From contig NZ_JAMBOF010000005.1 of the NCBI RefSeq assembly GCF_023715485.1, forward strand, positions 62,001 to 126,000: DNA of 64,000 nucleotides, given 5' to 3'. Positions within the stretch are counted from its first letter, which is position 1; each line of letters starts with the position of its first letter. Shown here piece after piece: positions 1 through 7,766 of the stretch. The notes under the pieces were generated by a model. It did not search any database. It saw only the letters and a program-made list of their open reading frames with translations, and had not been told where the DNA came from. This DNA is from Mesobacillus subterraneus (GTDB lineage: Bacteria; Bacillota; Bacilli; Bacillales; Cytobacillaceae). A program made the position numbers and the translations under genes.

Positions 1-138
1 AGTTTTAATGCATTCTTCAGAAACCGCTTGAAACCAAGAGATATAGGGGATGAAAGCTTGATTCGAAAAACAACACTCTATGCATACCAGCCCATAAAAA
101 AGACGAAGTTCCCGGAAAGGATCAAAATGGATTACTAA
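1..138 (+). CDS. possible C-terminal end of a gene entering from the left
   Basis: Frame 1 is open from the first base of the window to a TAA at 136-138, giving 45 residues with a basic, protein-like composition (for example KPRDIGDESLIRKTTLYAY). No start is visible because the gene would begin outside the window. I do not recognise the family. The end of this frame overlaps the left arm of the hairpin shared with the convergent DUF3231 gene. A chance open frame of this length is quite possible. Confidence 0.3.
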   Translation, partial: SFNAFFRNRLKPRDIGDESLIRKTTLYAYQPIKKTKFPERIKMDY

Positions 139-168
139 CATCCATTATCCTATCAACTTCGTCGTTTC
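97..168 (-). terminator. long-loop hairpin terminator of the DUF3231 gene
   Basis: The arms GACGAAGTT and AACTTCGTC are separated by about 50 bases. Read on the minus strand the second arm is followed by TCTTTTTTATG, a good U-tract for the gene ending at 175. The loop is unusually long for an intrinsic terminator. Confidence 0.5.
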
Positions 169-174
169 TTAAAC

Positions 175-1179
175 TTAAATTTTCCTGTCCAACGCCTGAG
201 GAGGCTGCTCCAGCCACTTCTCCGTAATCGTCAAAATCAATCCTTTACCGTAAAACTTCTTCATTTCATCAGAGATATTGGTGAACGTGGTGACGATATC
301 AGACCGTAAGCTAGAGGTCATCGCCTGGTTGATCATGATGAAACAGAACATTCCGAGGCATGTATTCACAAAGAACATCATCAGCTTATCGGAAAACGGA
401 GATTCTTTCGCATCGTATATATTGAAATCACCAGATGATGAAACCGGAATATTTTCCTTATCAAAAAGCTCTTGAAGGGAACTGGTGACTTTTTCAAGTG
501 ACTGGTTCCCTTTGCTGAGATGCTGTTTTAGATCTTTAGTTTTGGCGAGCTTTCCAAACGTTACGAGAATCATTTTTGAAAATTGTGCTCTATGGATAAT
601 TCGGGTTAGATTGGCGATTTCTGCAGCATTTACAGGTCTTGAACCGCCGAACAGCCCATTCAGATAATTCATGTGTCCAACCATATCGATTGTGTGGTCC
701 ATGGCAACCTGAGGCGGCTTCAAGTATACGCCTTTTGACAGCATCAATTCAGTCATCTCATTTTGAATCTGCAGGACGGACTCAATAGCCCCTTGAAAAA
801 TAGCCCGGATATCCTTTCTGGTAGAATCAGAAAATGCACTTGGGTATGTAATCATGGAAAGCATCGTTATATCATGGCAAATATATAAAATGAACGTATC
901 GGAAAATACCCTGCCTGCATCCAATCGCACATCATCAGAAGTGAATCCTAAAGGCATCGTAATCTTCTCTTTTGTAAAAATCTCCTTCAAATCCTGCAGG
1001 TTTTTTTGAGCGAAATCCAATAACTTTTCAACAATTTTTTTCACCTCTGGATCATCTGCAGTTGCAAGAAAATATTCATAAAAACGCATTTCCATCGTGA
1101 TTTTTAAATAACCTGCCCATATATTGGAAATTTCTGTCGCGGTCAACTCAAGATGGGACTTGTTTGTTGTCTCAGACAT
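175..1179 (-). CDS. DUF3231 family protein
   Basis: This 334-residue protein belongs to the DUF3231 family of Bacillales, which is built from two related helical halves and whose biochemical role is unknown. The two halves are visible here, at about residues 5-165 and 175-330. Each begins with a TA.EI..L/.IW-like helix and contains a long hydrophobic helix (ILYICHDITMLSMI and FFVNTCLGMFCFIM). There is no signal peptide. I chose ATG at 1179 because AAGGAG lies 8 bases upstream. An in-frame GTG at 1188 overlaps that Shine-Dalgarno sequence and is unlikely. The gene stands alone, followed by a long-loop terminator. The family assignment is firm; the function is not known. Confidence 0.8.
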   Translation of the reverse strand: MSETTNKSHLELTATEISNIWAGYLKITMEMRFYEYFLATADDPEVKKIVEKLLDFAQKNLQDLKEIFTKEKITMPLGFTSDDVRLDAGRVFSDTFILYICHDITMLSMITYPSAFSDSTRKDIRAIFQGAIESVLQIQNEMTELMLSKGVYLKPPQVAMDHTIDMVGHMNYLNGLFGGSRPVNAAEIANLTRIIHRAQFSKMILVTFGKLAKTKDLKQHLSKGNQSLEKVTSSLQELFDKENIPVSSSGDFNIYDAKESPFSDKLMMFFVNTCLGMFCFIMINQAMTSSLRSDIVTTFTNISDEMKKFYGKGLILTITEKWLEQPPQALDRKI

Positions 1180-1322
1180 TCCACACACTCCTTTCCTTAT
1201 AGTGTTACTTTTAAATAAAAATTTATTACTAACAGAATGGTTAATTCTTTGTAATCTCTCTAACAGACGGATACATATAAAAAAACAGCTGGGAAAAACT
1301 TTAACAAAAGGAGGTTTTCAAA

Positions 1323-1472
1323 GTGAAAAAGTTCTTATTAATGTTATTGCTGGCGTTCTCCATGTTCTCTATCACTGGCTGCGGTAACGATGCACCGCCG
1401 GAAGAGGACGAACAGCTAGAGGATGTTGAGGAAGAGGATGAAATTGGTGACGGCGAAGTGGATGATGAGTAG
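1323..1472 (+). CDS. very small acidic lipoprotein
   Basis: A 49-residue protein begins at GTG 1323, 8 bases after AAAAGGAGG. Residues 1-19 form a lipoprotein signal peptide (KKFLLMLLLAFSMF core) ending in the lipobox SITG followed by Cys20. The remaining 29 residues are extremely acidic (PPEEDEQLEDVEEEDEIGD), with about half Asp or Glu. It should be lipid-anchored to the outer face of the membrane. The ribosome site, lipobox and following terminator make it convincing despite its size. No family is recognised; similar short acidic lipoproteins are often left unannotated. The promoter side abuts the divergent DUF3231 gene. Confidence 0.7.
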   Translation: MKKFLLMLLLAFSMFSITGCGNDAPPEEDEQLEDVEEEDEIGDGEVDDE

Positions 1473-1555
1473 CATTATTAGTTTCACTTGCCATGCTTCA
1501 TTTATGCCAACATAATAACCATAGTCGCAGGAATTACACGCAAAGGTGATTATCT

Positions 1556-1587
1556 GAGCAAAGATTCAAAGTCTTTGCTCTTTTCTT
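1556..1587 (+). terminator. terminator after the small lipoprotein gene
   Basis: A perfect 9-bp stem, GAGCAAAGA and TCTTTGCTC with a 7-base loop, is followed by TTTTCTTTG. It lies 84 bases after the lipoprotein stop codon. Confidence 0.75.
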
Positions 1588-1628
1588 TGTTTAATCTCGT
1601 GGACTCCTGTATTTATTTTGTATAATTA

Positions 1629-1657
1629 TTGACATATGACCGGTCAGTCAGTAACAT
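1629..1657 (+). promoter_or_regulatory. swrC promoter with TetR-type palindrome in the spacer
   Basis: TTGACA (1629-1634) and TAACAT (1652-1657) are 17 bases apart, a good sigma-A promoter. The spacer contains the perfect 10-bp palindrome TGACCGGTCA (1637-1646) followed by GTCA. Palindromes with TGACCGGTCA-like arms are typical of TetR/AcrR-family operators. In B. subtilis swrC (yerP) is next to the TetR-type gene yerO, so repression by a TetR-type protein encoded elsewhere is an inference. Confidence 0.6.
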
Positions 1658-1697
1658 TATATTGTATTAGATAAGACATTATGGGGCAGGTGTACTA

Positions 1698-4600
1698 GTG
1701 AAGGGTTTAGTGAATTTTGTATTAGGAAATAAACTGGCAGTTTGGCTTTTAACGATTATCATCACCGTATCGGGTATCTACTCTGGAACGCGTATGAACA
1801 TGGAGACAATCCCGAATATATCGATTCCTTACTTAATGGTTATGGATGTTTATCCTGGAGCGACTCCTGAGAAAGTGATGGAGGATGTGTCCATTCCAAT
1901 CGAAAAAGCGGTGGAAGGACTAGCGGATGTTAAATTCGTCTATTCAAATTCGTATTCCAATATGTCCAGCATCCAAGTGGAATATGAATACGGCATTGAT
2001 ATGGATGAAGCTAAGCGTGCTCTGCAATCTGCATTAGATGCAGTGAAGCTTCCTGAGGGCGCACAGGAACCTGCCATTACAGCCATCAGCATGAATATGA
2101 TGCCTGTTGCAGCGCTTAGTGTCAGCAGTACGAAAGAGGATATTGTGGAGCTAACGTCAACAGTTGAGGATATCATCGTTCCTAAGATTGAAAAAATCGA
2201 TGGTGTTGCTTCCGCAACAATTACAGGCCAACATATCGAAGAAGTCAATCTTACTTATAACGAAGCTAAAATGGCTGAGTTCGGCCTGACTGAGGATAAG
2301 GTAAAAGAAATGATCAAGGCCAGCAACCTGGCTGTTTCTCTAGGACTCTATGAGTTTAAAGAAGGAGAGCAGGCTGTAGCTGTGGATGGCAAGTTCATGA
2401 CCGAAGATGAGTTGAAGAACATGTTGATCCCTGTTACGCCTTCTGCAAGCAATCCCTCACCATTTGTGAAGCTTAGCGACATTGCCGAGGTTGAATTGGC
2501 AGGTAAGGTACAGTCTGTATCACGTACAAACGGTGATGATGCCATTGCGATTCAAATCGTAAAAGAGCAGCAGGCAAATACCGTTGATGTCGTGAATGAA
2601 GTTAAGGGCTTGATCAAGGAAGAGAAAAAGAAGATTGACGGTCTGGTCATCGATGTCTCTCTTGACCAGGGTAAACCTATTGAAGAATCCGTTTCAACCA
2701 TGATTGAAAAAGCATTATTTGGCGGATTAATCGCCGTCTTGATTATCCTTTTATTCTTGAGGGACTTTAAATCTACGATTATCTCGATTGTTTCCATCCC
2801 AGTTTCGATTTTCATGGCACTGCTGTTATTGAATTGGATGGATATCACGCTTAATATCATGACGCTTGGTGCCATCACGGTTGCGATTGGCCGAGTCATT
2901 GATGATTCCATTGTCGTCGTTGAAAATATTTATCGCCGCCTGCACTTAAGAGAAGAGAGATTGACAGGCCGTGCCCTTGTACGGGAAGCGACGATCGAAA
3001 TGTTCAAGCCTATTCTTTCATCAACTTTAGTTACCGTAGCTGTATTCGCACCGCTAATTTTTGTTGGGGGAATGGTAGGTGAGCTTTTTGCGCCATTCGC
3101 ATTAACGATGACGTTCGCGCTGGGTGCATCACTCATCGTGGCGATTACGATTGTACCCGCATTGTCTCACTTCTTATTCAAGAAAAAGCTATATAGTGAA
3201 AAGACAGAAAGCAGCCATAAAGATGTTGGAAAATTAGCTAACTGGTATAAAGGCGTACTTAATAAATCCCTTAACCATAAAATCATCACTTCACTCATTG
3301 CTGTCGTTTTACTGGCTGGCAGCCTTGCACTGACACCAATCATTGGCTTAAGCTTCATGGGCAGCGAAGAAGATAAAGTCATGTATTTAACATATACACC
3401 TGGAGCAGGTGAGCTTAAGGATGAAACCTTAAGGAATGTAGAAAAAGTCGAAGAGGAAATGCTTAAACGTAATGAAATTGATATCGTTCAAATATCTGTT
3501 ACAGAAGAAGCAGATCAGATGTCAGCCATGATGGGCTTAGGTTCAGGCGGTGCATTAATGTACCTGATCTTTGACCCGGAAATGGAAAATTTCCCGGAAG
3601 TCCGTGATGAAATTGAAGAATATGTATTCAATATAGGACAAAGCGGTGAATGGAAGAGCCAGAATTTCGGCGGAATGTCGATGCCTGAAAATGAACTCAG
3701 CTACACATTCTACAGTGAAGATTTAACGAAACTCAATAAAGCTGTGAATATGGTAGAAGCAGAAATGAATGAAAATGAGGGGTTAAAGGACGTATCTTCT
3801 AGTGCTGAGAAAGCATATGTCGAGTACACCTTTAAAGTAGAGCAGGATGAACTGCTGCAGTATGGGCACACTGCTGGACAAATTGTCATGATGCTTAACC
3901 CATCAAAGACCAAGGATGTATTAACAACGATTGAAAAAGATGGTGAAGCACTCGAAGTGATCGTCCAGCAGGAGCAAGCTGAACAGCCTGAATCTATCGA
4001 TGATCTCCTGGCTACAGAAGTGCCGACCGCATTGGGTACTACAATGCCATTGTCTGAGCTTGTAACAGTCGAGAAGGGGACTACAATGAATACCCTTGCA
4101 CGGAGCAAAGGTGAGTATTATGCGTCCGTTTCTGGAACAGTCATCGATGATGATATCTCAAAGGCCACATCGGAAGTAGATAAAGCAATTGATAAGTTGG
4201 ATTTACCCAAAGGTGTTGAAGTCGGGGTTGCCGGTGTCCAGGCAGATATGACTGAGACATTCACTCAGCTTGGTGCCGCTATGCTTGCAGCGATTGCCAT
4301 TGTCTACTTCATTCTTGTAGTAACCTTCCGTGAGGGTGTCGCGCCATTCGCAATCCTGTTCTCACTGCCTTTTGCGGTGATAGGTTCATTCGCCGGATTG
4401 CTAATTGCTGATGAAACCATCTCGGTCTCGGTTATGATGGGTCTATTGATGCTAATTGGTATTGTAGTGACGAATGCCATTGTACTTGTAGACCGAATCA
4501 TCCATATGGAACGTGAAGGTATGACAATGCGTGAAGCAGTCCTTGAGGCTGGCGCAACCCGTCTTCGTCCAATTCTGATGACAGCAATCGCTACTGTCGG

Positions 4601-4781
4601 TGCTCTCATTCCATTAGCAATCGGTTCTGGCGGCGGAGGCCTGATTTCAAAAGGTCTCGGCATTACCGTAATCGGCGGATTGACAAGTTCAACATTATTA
4701 ACATTGATTGTAGTACCAATCGTGTATGAAGTACTATCTAAAGTATTCAAAAAGAACCGTAGAGAAACGGAAGAAAATTAA
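1698..4781 (+). CDS. swrC: RND-family exporter, SwrC/AcrB type
   Basis: A 1027-residue RND transporter of the HAE1/SwrC group, which exports amphiphilic compounds such as surfactin using the proton gradient. Membrane helix 1 (AVWLLTIIITVSGIYSG) is followed by the first large outer loop with the family signature VYPGATPEKVMEDVSIPIE. A helix bundle around residues 335-490 contains GAITVAIGRVIDDSIVVVENI. The second outer loop and a C-terminal bundle (IGIVVTNAIVLVDRI) complete the duplicated architecture. Length is close to B. subtilis SwrC (1065). GTG at 1698 follows GGGGCAGGTG; no better upstream start exists. The gene is alone, with its own promoter and a strong terminator. No outer-membrane partner is expected in a Gram-positive. 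The symbol is by homology; the substrate is not shown. Confidence 0.85.
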   Translation: MKGLVNFVLGNKLAVWLLTIIITVSGIYSGTRMNMETIPNISIPYLMVMDVYPGATPEKVMEDVSIPIEKAVEGLADVKFVYSNSYSNMSSIQVEYEYGIDMDEAKRALQSALDAVKLPEGAQEPAITAISMNMMPVAALSVSSTKEDIVELTSTVEDIIVPKIEKIDGVASATITGQHIEEVNLTYNEAKMAEFGLTEDKVKEMIKASNLAVSLGLYEFKEGEQAVAVDGKFMTEDELKNMLIPVTPSASNPSPFVKLSDIAEVELAGKVQSVSRTNGDDAIAIQIVKEQQANTVDVVNEVKGLIKEEKKKIDGLVIDVSLDQGKPIEESVSTMIEKALFGGLIAVLIILLFLRDFKSTIISIVSIPVSIFMALLLLNWMDITLNIMTLGAITVAIGRVIDDSIVVVENIYRRLHLREERLTGRALVREATIEMFKPILSSTLVTVAVFAPLIFVGGMVGELFAPFALTMTFALGASLIVAITIVPALSHFLFKKKLYSEKTESSHKDVGKLANWYKGVLNKSLNHKIITSLIAVVLLAGSLALTPIIGLSFMGSEEDKVMYLTYTPGAGELKDETLRNVEKVEEEMLKRNEIDIVQISVTEEADQMSAMMGLGSGGALMYLIFDPEMENFPEVRDEIEEYVFNIGQSGEWKSQNFGGMSMPENELSYTFYSEDLTKLNKAVNMVEAEMNENEGLKDVSSSAEKAYVEYTFKVEQDELLQYGHTAGQIVMMLNPSKTKDVLTTIEKDGEALEVIVQQEQAEQPESIDDLLATEVPTALGTTMPLSELVTVEKGTTMNTLARSKGEYYASVSGTVIDDDISKATSEVDKAIDKLDLPKGVEVGVAGVQADMTETFTQLGAAMLAAIAIVYFILVVTFREGVAPFAILFSLPFAVIGSFAGLLIADETISVSVMMGLLMLIGIVVTNAIVLVDRIIHMEREGMTMREAVLEAGATRLRPILMTAIATVGALIPLAIGSGGGGLISKGLGITVIGGLTSSTLLTLIVVPIVYEVLSKVFKKNRRETEEN

Positions 4782-4788
4782 ACAATTA

Positions 4789-4828
4789 ACATCGCTGGAT
4801 GACTAGTCATCCAGCGGTGTTTTTGTGT
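4789..4828 (+). terminator. terminator of swrC
   Basis: CGCTGGATGAC and GTCATCCAGCG are joined by TA, a perfect 24-bp palindrome at 4793-4816. An extended stem (ACAT/GGTGT) is followed by a T-rich tail. Confidence 0.85.
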
Positions 4829-4902
4829 TTTAGTACTGTGCGAATAGCCAGCAGGCATTCGTTTTACGTATAATAAGTTTTGAATTAAGAGGAGGAAAGA
4901 AC

Positions 4903-5244
4903 ATGTCTAACTTACCAAATTGCCCAAAATGCAATTCACAATACACGTACGAGGATGGGAGCATGCTGGTTTGCCCTGAGTGCGCGCACGAGTGGAATCC
5001 TGGAGAGACTAATCAGGAAAATGAGGACGTTAAAATTGATAAAGATTCAAACGGCAATGTGCTCAACGACGGTGATTCAGTAACTGTTATCAAGGACCTT
5101 AAGGTTAAAGGAACTTCATCGGTCATTAAAATCGGCACAAAAGTTAAAGGCATCCGATTGGTGGATGGCGACCATGACATTGATTGTAAGATTGATGGTT
5201 TTGGCGCGATGAAGCTGAAGTCAGAGTTTGTTAAAAAGATATAA
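4903..5244 (+). CDS. yjdM: YjdM/PhnA zinc-ribbon protein
   Basis: A 113-residue cytosolic protein of the YjdM family, formerly called PhnA or 'alkylphosphonate utilisation protein'. It is not the phosphonoacetate hydrolase. An N-terminal zinc ribbon has Cys7-x2-Cys10 and Cys24-x2-Cys27. It is followed by the conserved YjdM core [23 protein letters not shown] (about residues 47-70), a small beta-barrel, ending in ...KLKSEFVKK. Full family length. ATG at 4903 has GAGGAGG 8-10 bases upstream. Monocistronic, with a terminator directly after the stop codon. The cellular role remains uncertain. Confidence 0.88.
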   Translation: MSNLPNCPKCNSQYTYEDGSMLVCPECAHEWNPGETNQENEDVKIDKDSNGNVLNDGDSVTVIKDLKVKGTSSVIKIGTKVKGIRLVDGDHDIDCKIDGFGAMKLKSEFVKKI

Positions 5245-5246
5245 TT

Positions 5247-5276
5247 AAAAAGCCAGACGTTTTGTCTGGCTTTTTT
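5247..5276 (+). terminator. terminator of yjdM
   Basis: AAAAGCCAGAC and GTCTGGCTTTT form an 11-bp stem with a short loop and a run of T. Confidence 0.88.
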
Positions 5277-5353
5277 AATTATTACCTGTCTTACAGAAAA
5301 GGGACCCTTTAGCTAGCAGTTTAGCCCCTCCGATTAACATTTAACGAATACTT

Positions 5354-5653
5354 CTACCTCTCCTTAATCCACTGAAAGAACTCCGATCTTATTTTAATCA
5401 TGTAAAAGTTCAGCCATTTCTTATCTTTATCCATCATGAATCCTTCTGCAGGGAAGACCAGCAATAGATTTCTGGAAATGCTGCTGTTTTCTTTAAAAGG
5501 GTATGCATGGAGCAGAATTACATATTTAAGGCTAATAAGTTTTTCCCAGCGATTAAAAAGCGAGATATAAAGGAAATTTTTATGGCTCTTTCCTAAGAGG
5601 GGAGGGGAGACTAATGGAAAATCGAGGAAGTTTTTCTGTTCTAAAATCTTTGT
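5354..5653 (-). other. start-less open frame, possible gene remnant
   Basis: On the minus strand 99 codons are open between stop codons. The translation has protein-like composition in its second half (YVILLHAYPFKENSSISRN, then LLLVFPAEGFMMDKDKKWLN). There is no ATG, GTG or well-placed TTG near its beginning. The first ATG pair (5437) would leave only 27 residues. It may be a decayed gene that once preceded the partition cassette, or chance. I recognise no family. The rest of 5277-5640 shows nothing else. Confidence 0.2.
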
Positions 5654-5828
5654 TTACAAATTTGTTTACGTGTATACAATTTGTAAACAATCTGTATACA
5701 ATATTGTTTACAAGTCTACAAACTCGTAAACAATTAGTTACATCAACATGTATACAATTTTGTAATCAATGTGTACAATTAAGTATACAAATCAAGTTTG
5801 GTTTACAGCCTGTTTACATGTTTACAAA
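5651..5828 (+). repeat. parC-like centromere array of GTNTACA repeats
   Basis: About 16 copies of an 8-10 bp motif, consensus TTGTWTACAA, fill 178 bp. They start near 5651, 5663, 5671, 5681, 5693, 5704, 5713, 5725, 5736, 5749, 5760, 5770, 5782, 5800, 5811 and 5819. Variants are TGTTTACAA, TGTATACAA, TGTGTACAA, AGTCTACAA and inverted TTGTAAACAA. Most spacings are 8-13 bases, close to one helical turn, so the sites would lie on one face of the DNA. A last copy (GTATACA) is at 5897-5903, close to the likely core promoter. Direct or helically phased repeats upstream of parM are the hallmark of type II centromeres bound by ParR, where they also autoregulate the operon. Binding by the adjacent ParR-like protein is inferred. 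Confidence 0.7.
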
Positions 5829-5937
5829 TATATTTCTTTTCATCTGTTTTTCTTGCAGTATCTATTATTTCCCTTTACCTTTAAAATAGGAAGTGAGTAT
5901 ACATAATTACTTATAATAATGAAAAGGAATGATATGA

Positions 5938-7110
5938 ATGACAAAATCCAGAATTGCGGCTGTTGATGTAGGAAACGATTCTATTAAAGCTATTTTCGGA
6001 GAATTTGATAATGAATTAAATATCCCCAATATTGTTGCGAGGGACACAGAAGACCGTCCTGTAATCGGAATTGAAGAGCTGGATACGAAGGATCCACTTG
6101 ATGGAATTCATATTCGTGTCCACTCCCCTGCCCTGAAAGAAAATAATGGGATATACCGGGTGGGCAACTTGGCGACAAAAAGTGACAATGCAACGGAATT
6201 GGATCCGGGCAGCAGCAAGTCAGAGGAAGACCAGACATTGATCATGCTGTTTGCTACCCTAGCTTTGGACGCTGTTAAGGAAGAAAACGCAAAAGTTTTC
6301 CCTAAAAATAAGAATGTAATTGATGCGAACTATACACTTGGTACAGGTCTGCCGCTTCGTGAAGTAAAAGAAGGTAAGGACGCTGGGTACCGCTCTAAAT
6401 TAGTAGGCTCAGTTCACCAGGTTGAATTCCTTGTTACTCCAAAGTACCAGGGCATCAAGGTTAATATTAAGTTTGATGAAGTGAAGGTCTATCCTGAAGG
6501 CTTCGCGGCTTATATCAATCTAGTTATGGATAACAGCCTCAAGATCATCAACAAAGATCTAATTGATAGAAGGATTTTAATCCAGGATATCGGCGGTTTG
6601 TCGACAGATATCGCAGTAATCAAAAACCGCAACGTAGATGACGATAAGGCTCAGGGCTTCAACCTTGGAGTATCAGAAGCATTAGAGCAAATCCGGGAAG
6701 AAATCCGCAGCAAGCATGGTGTGGAATTAGACAGCCGCAGAGATGTTGTCGAGATTATCACTCGCAAAAATGACCGCAATCACATTATGGTCAAAGGAAG
6801 CCGTACAAGCGTCCATGATATCACTGATCGTATCCTTCTAGAATTAGCGAAAAAACAATATCGCTTGCTTCGTAACGTATGGGCGAAAAATTCACAGACT
6901 GAAATCTGCTATTTTGTCGGCGGTGGCGCGACAGTACTGAAAGAATATATCAAAACATTGAACAATAATCTTGACGGCTATAATATTGAATTCTTCGAAG
7001 ACGAAAAAGAGAGCATCTGGATGATGGCAAATGCTTATTATAAGCTAATCATGGATTATGTGAAAAAATCAGAGAAGAGTAAACCTGCTTCTGAACCTGT
7101 CAAAAGCTAA
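5938..7110 (+). CDS. parM: ParM-like actin, plasmid-segregation ATPase family
   Basis: A 390-residue actin-like protein of the ParM/StbA (Alp) family, which polymerises with ATP into filaments that push sister DNA molecules apart. The phosphate-1 loop AAVDVGNDSIKA (about residues 7-18), the phosphate-2 loop IQDIGGLSTDIAVI (about 215-228) and the adenosine motif YFVGGGATVL (about 324-333) are all present, so the ATPase looks intact. It lacks MreB features and is not one of the Bacillus cell-shape actins. ATG at 5938 follows AAGGAA by 8 bases. The stop is 14 bases before the ParR-like gene, so the two are co-transcribed. A repeat array resembling a centromere lies upstream. No replication gene is seen nearby, which is odd for a plasmid-type system. 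Confidence 0.85.
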   Translation: MTKSRIAAVDVGNDSIKAIFGEFDNELNIPNIVARDTEDRPVIGIEELDTKDPLDGIHIRVHSPALKENNGIYRVGNLATKSDNATELDPGSSKSEEDQTLIMLFATLALDAVKEENAKVFPKNKNVIDANYTLGTGLPLREVKEGKDAGYRSKLVGSVHQVEFLVTPKYQGIKVNIKFDEVKVYPEGFAAYINLVMDNSLKIINKDLIDRRILIQDIGGLSTDIAVIKNRNVDDDKAQGFNLGVSEALEQIREEIRSKHGVELDSRRDVVEIITRKNDRNHIMVKGSRTSVHDITDRILLELAKKQYRLLRNVWAKNSQTEICYFVGGGATVLKEYIKTLNNNLDGYNIEFFEDEKESIWMMANAYYKLIMDYVKKSEKSKPASEPVKS

Positions 7111-7124
7111 AATAAGGTGATCTT

Positions 7125-7712
7125 ATGAAAAAAACCAGCCCAAACGAGATTAAGAGAGGACAAGCATTATCGTTCCGTGTACCTTCTGATGCACCTGACC
7201 ATATTTTAAAGCATCTGCAAAAATTGAAAGAAACAGAGAGAAGAAATTTCTCTAGCAAGATTGCTGATTATGTTATGCAGGGTGTTGGGAATTCATATTC
7301 AAGAGAACGGGAAACGATTACGATTCCTCTTCCTCGGAATTTGAGTAAATCGCAACGGGATTGGATAAAACATGAGCATTCGGAGGCCTTGCTTGGAAAT
7401 ATCGTGTATCACTTGCTGACCGATCCGGTACGGGCTGCATCGCTGCTGGCCTCATTGAATAGCAAGTCCACGGAAATTGACGAGGCTTTATACCTTCAGG
7501 AAGATATTGAATACCCTAGTGTTGCAGCATTAGAGGACCCTGGTGATTCAATAGCAGCCGAAGAGACTGCTCCAACAGTTGAGTTAGATGCAACAGATGA
7601 TGATCTTGACTCTTTTGTCTGGGAATCTATTAAACATGCGGAAGAAAATGAAGAAATAGAAGAGGACTTAGACGATCTTCTGGGAGATTTTCTCGCAAAA
7701 ATGAACAAGTAG
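7125..7712 (+). CDS. ParR-like centromere-binding adaptor
   Basis: A 195-residue protein directly behind the ParM-like gene; AAGGTG lies 5 bases before ATG 7125. Residues about 14-55 (ALSFRVPSDAPDHILKHLQ, then KLKETERRNFSSKIADYVM) look like a ribbon-helix-helix fold: one short beta strand and two helices, as in ParR proteins. A central region (about 60-115) could be a dimer extension. The C-terminal third is very acidic (DATDDDLDSF, EENEEIEEDLDDLLGD) and ends in an amphipathic helix, DLLGDFLAKMNK. ParR proteins use such a C-terminal helix to cap ParM filaments. The role is inferred from position, fold pattern and the repeats upstream; sequence identity to a named ParR was not testable. Confidence 0.65.
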   Translation: MKKTSPNEIKRGQALSFRVPSDAPDHILKHLQKLKETERRNFSSKIADYVMQGVGNSYSRERETITIPLPRNLSKSQRDWIKHEHSEALLGNIVYHLLTDPVRAASLLASLNSKSTEIDEALYLQEDIEYPSVAALEDPGDSIAAEETAPTVELDATDDDLDSFVWESIKHAEENEEIEEDLDDLLGDFLAKMNK

Positions 7713-7732
7713 TCCGGCAATAAATAGATGAA

Positions 7733-7765
7733 CCCCTGGAAATTACAAGTTTCCAGGGGTTTTTT
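7733..7765 (+). terminator. terminator of the parMR operon
   Basis: CCCCTGGAAA and TTTCCAGGGG form a perfect 10-bp stem with a 7-base loop and are followed by six T. It ends just before the stop codon of the convergent pepF gene. Confidence 0.9.
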
Positions 7766-7766
7766 G

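Noticed and set aside
1124-1387. Plus-strand open frame of 87 codons upstream of the small lipoprotein
   Set aside because: It runs antisense into DUF3231, has no ribosome site and covers the real ribosome site of the 49-residue lipoprotein gene, which has a clear lipobox.
5614-5889. Open frame of 91 codons across the GTNTACA repeats
   Set aside because: Although a GAGGGGAGGGG precedes its ATG, the translation is only repeat-derived low complexity (LFTSLQTRKQ, CIQFCNQCVQ) and the DNA is better explained as a centromere array.
5938-7110. MreB/Mbl cell-shape actin
   Set aside because: Sequence motifs and the linked adaptor and repeat array fit ParM/Alp proteins; MreB genes sit with mreCD or are of different length and motif context.
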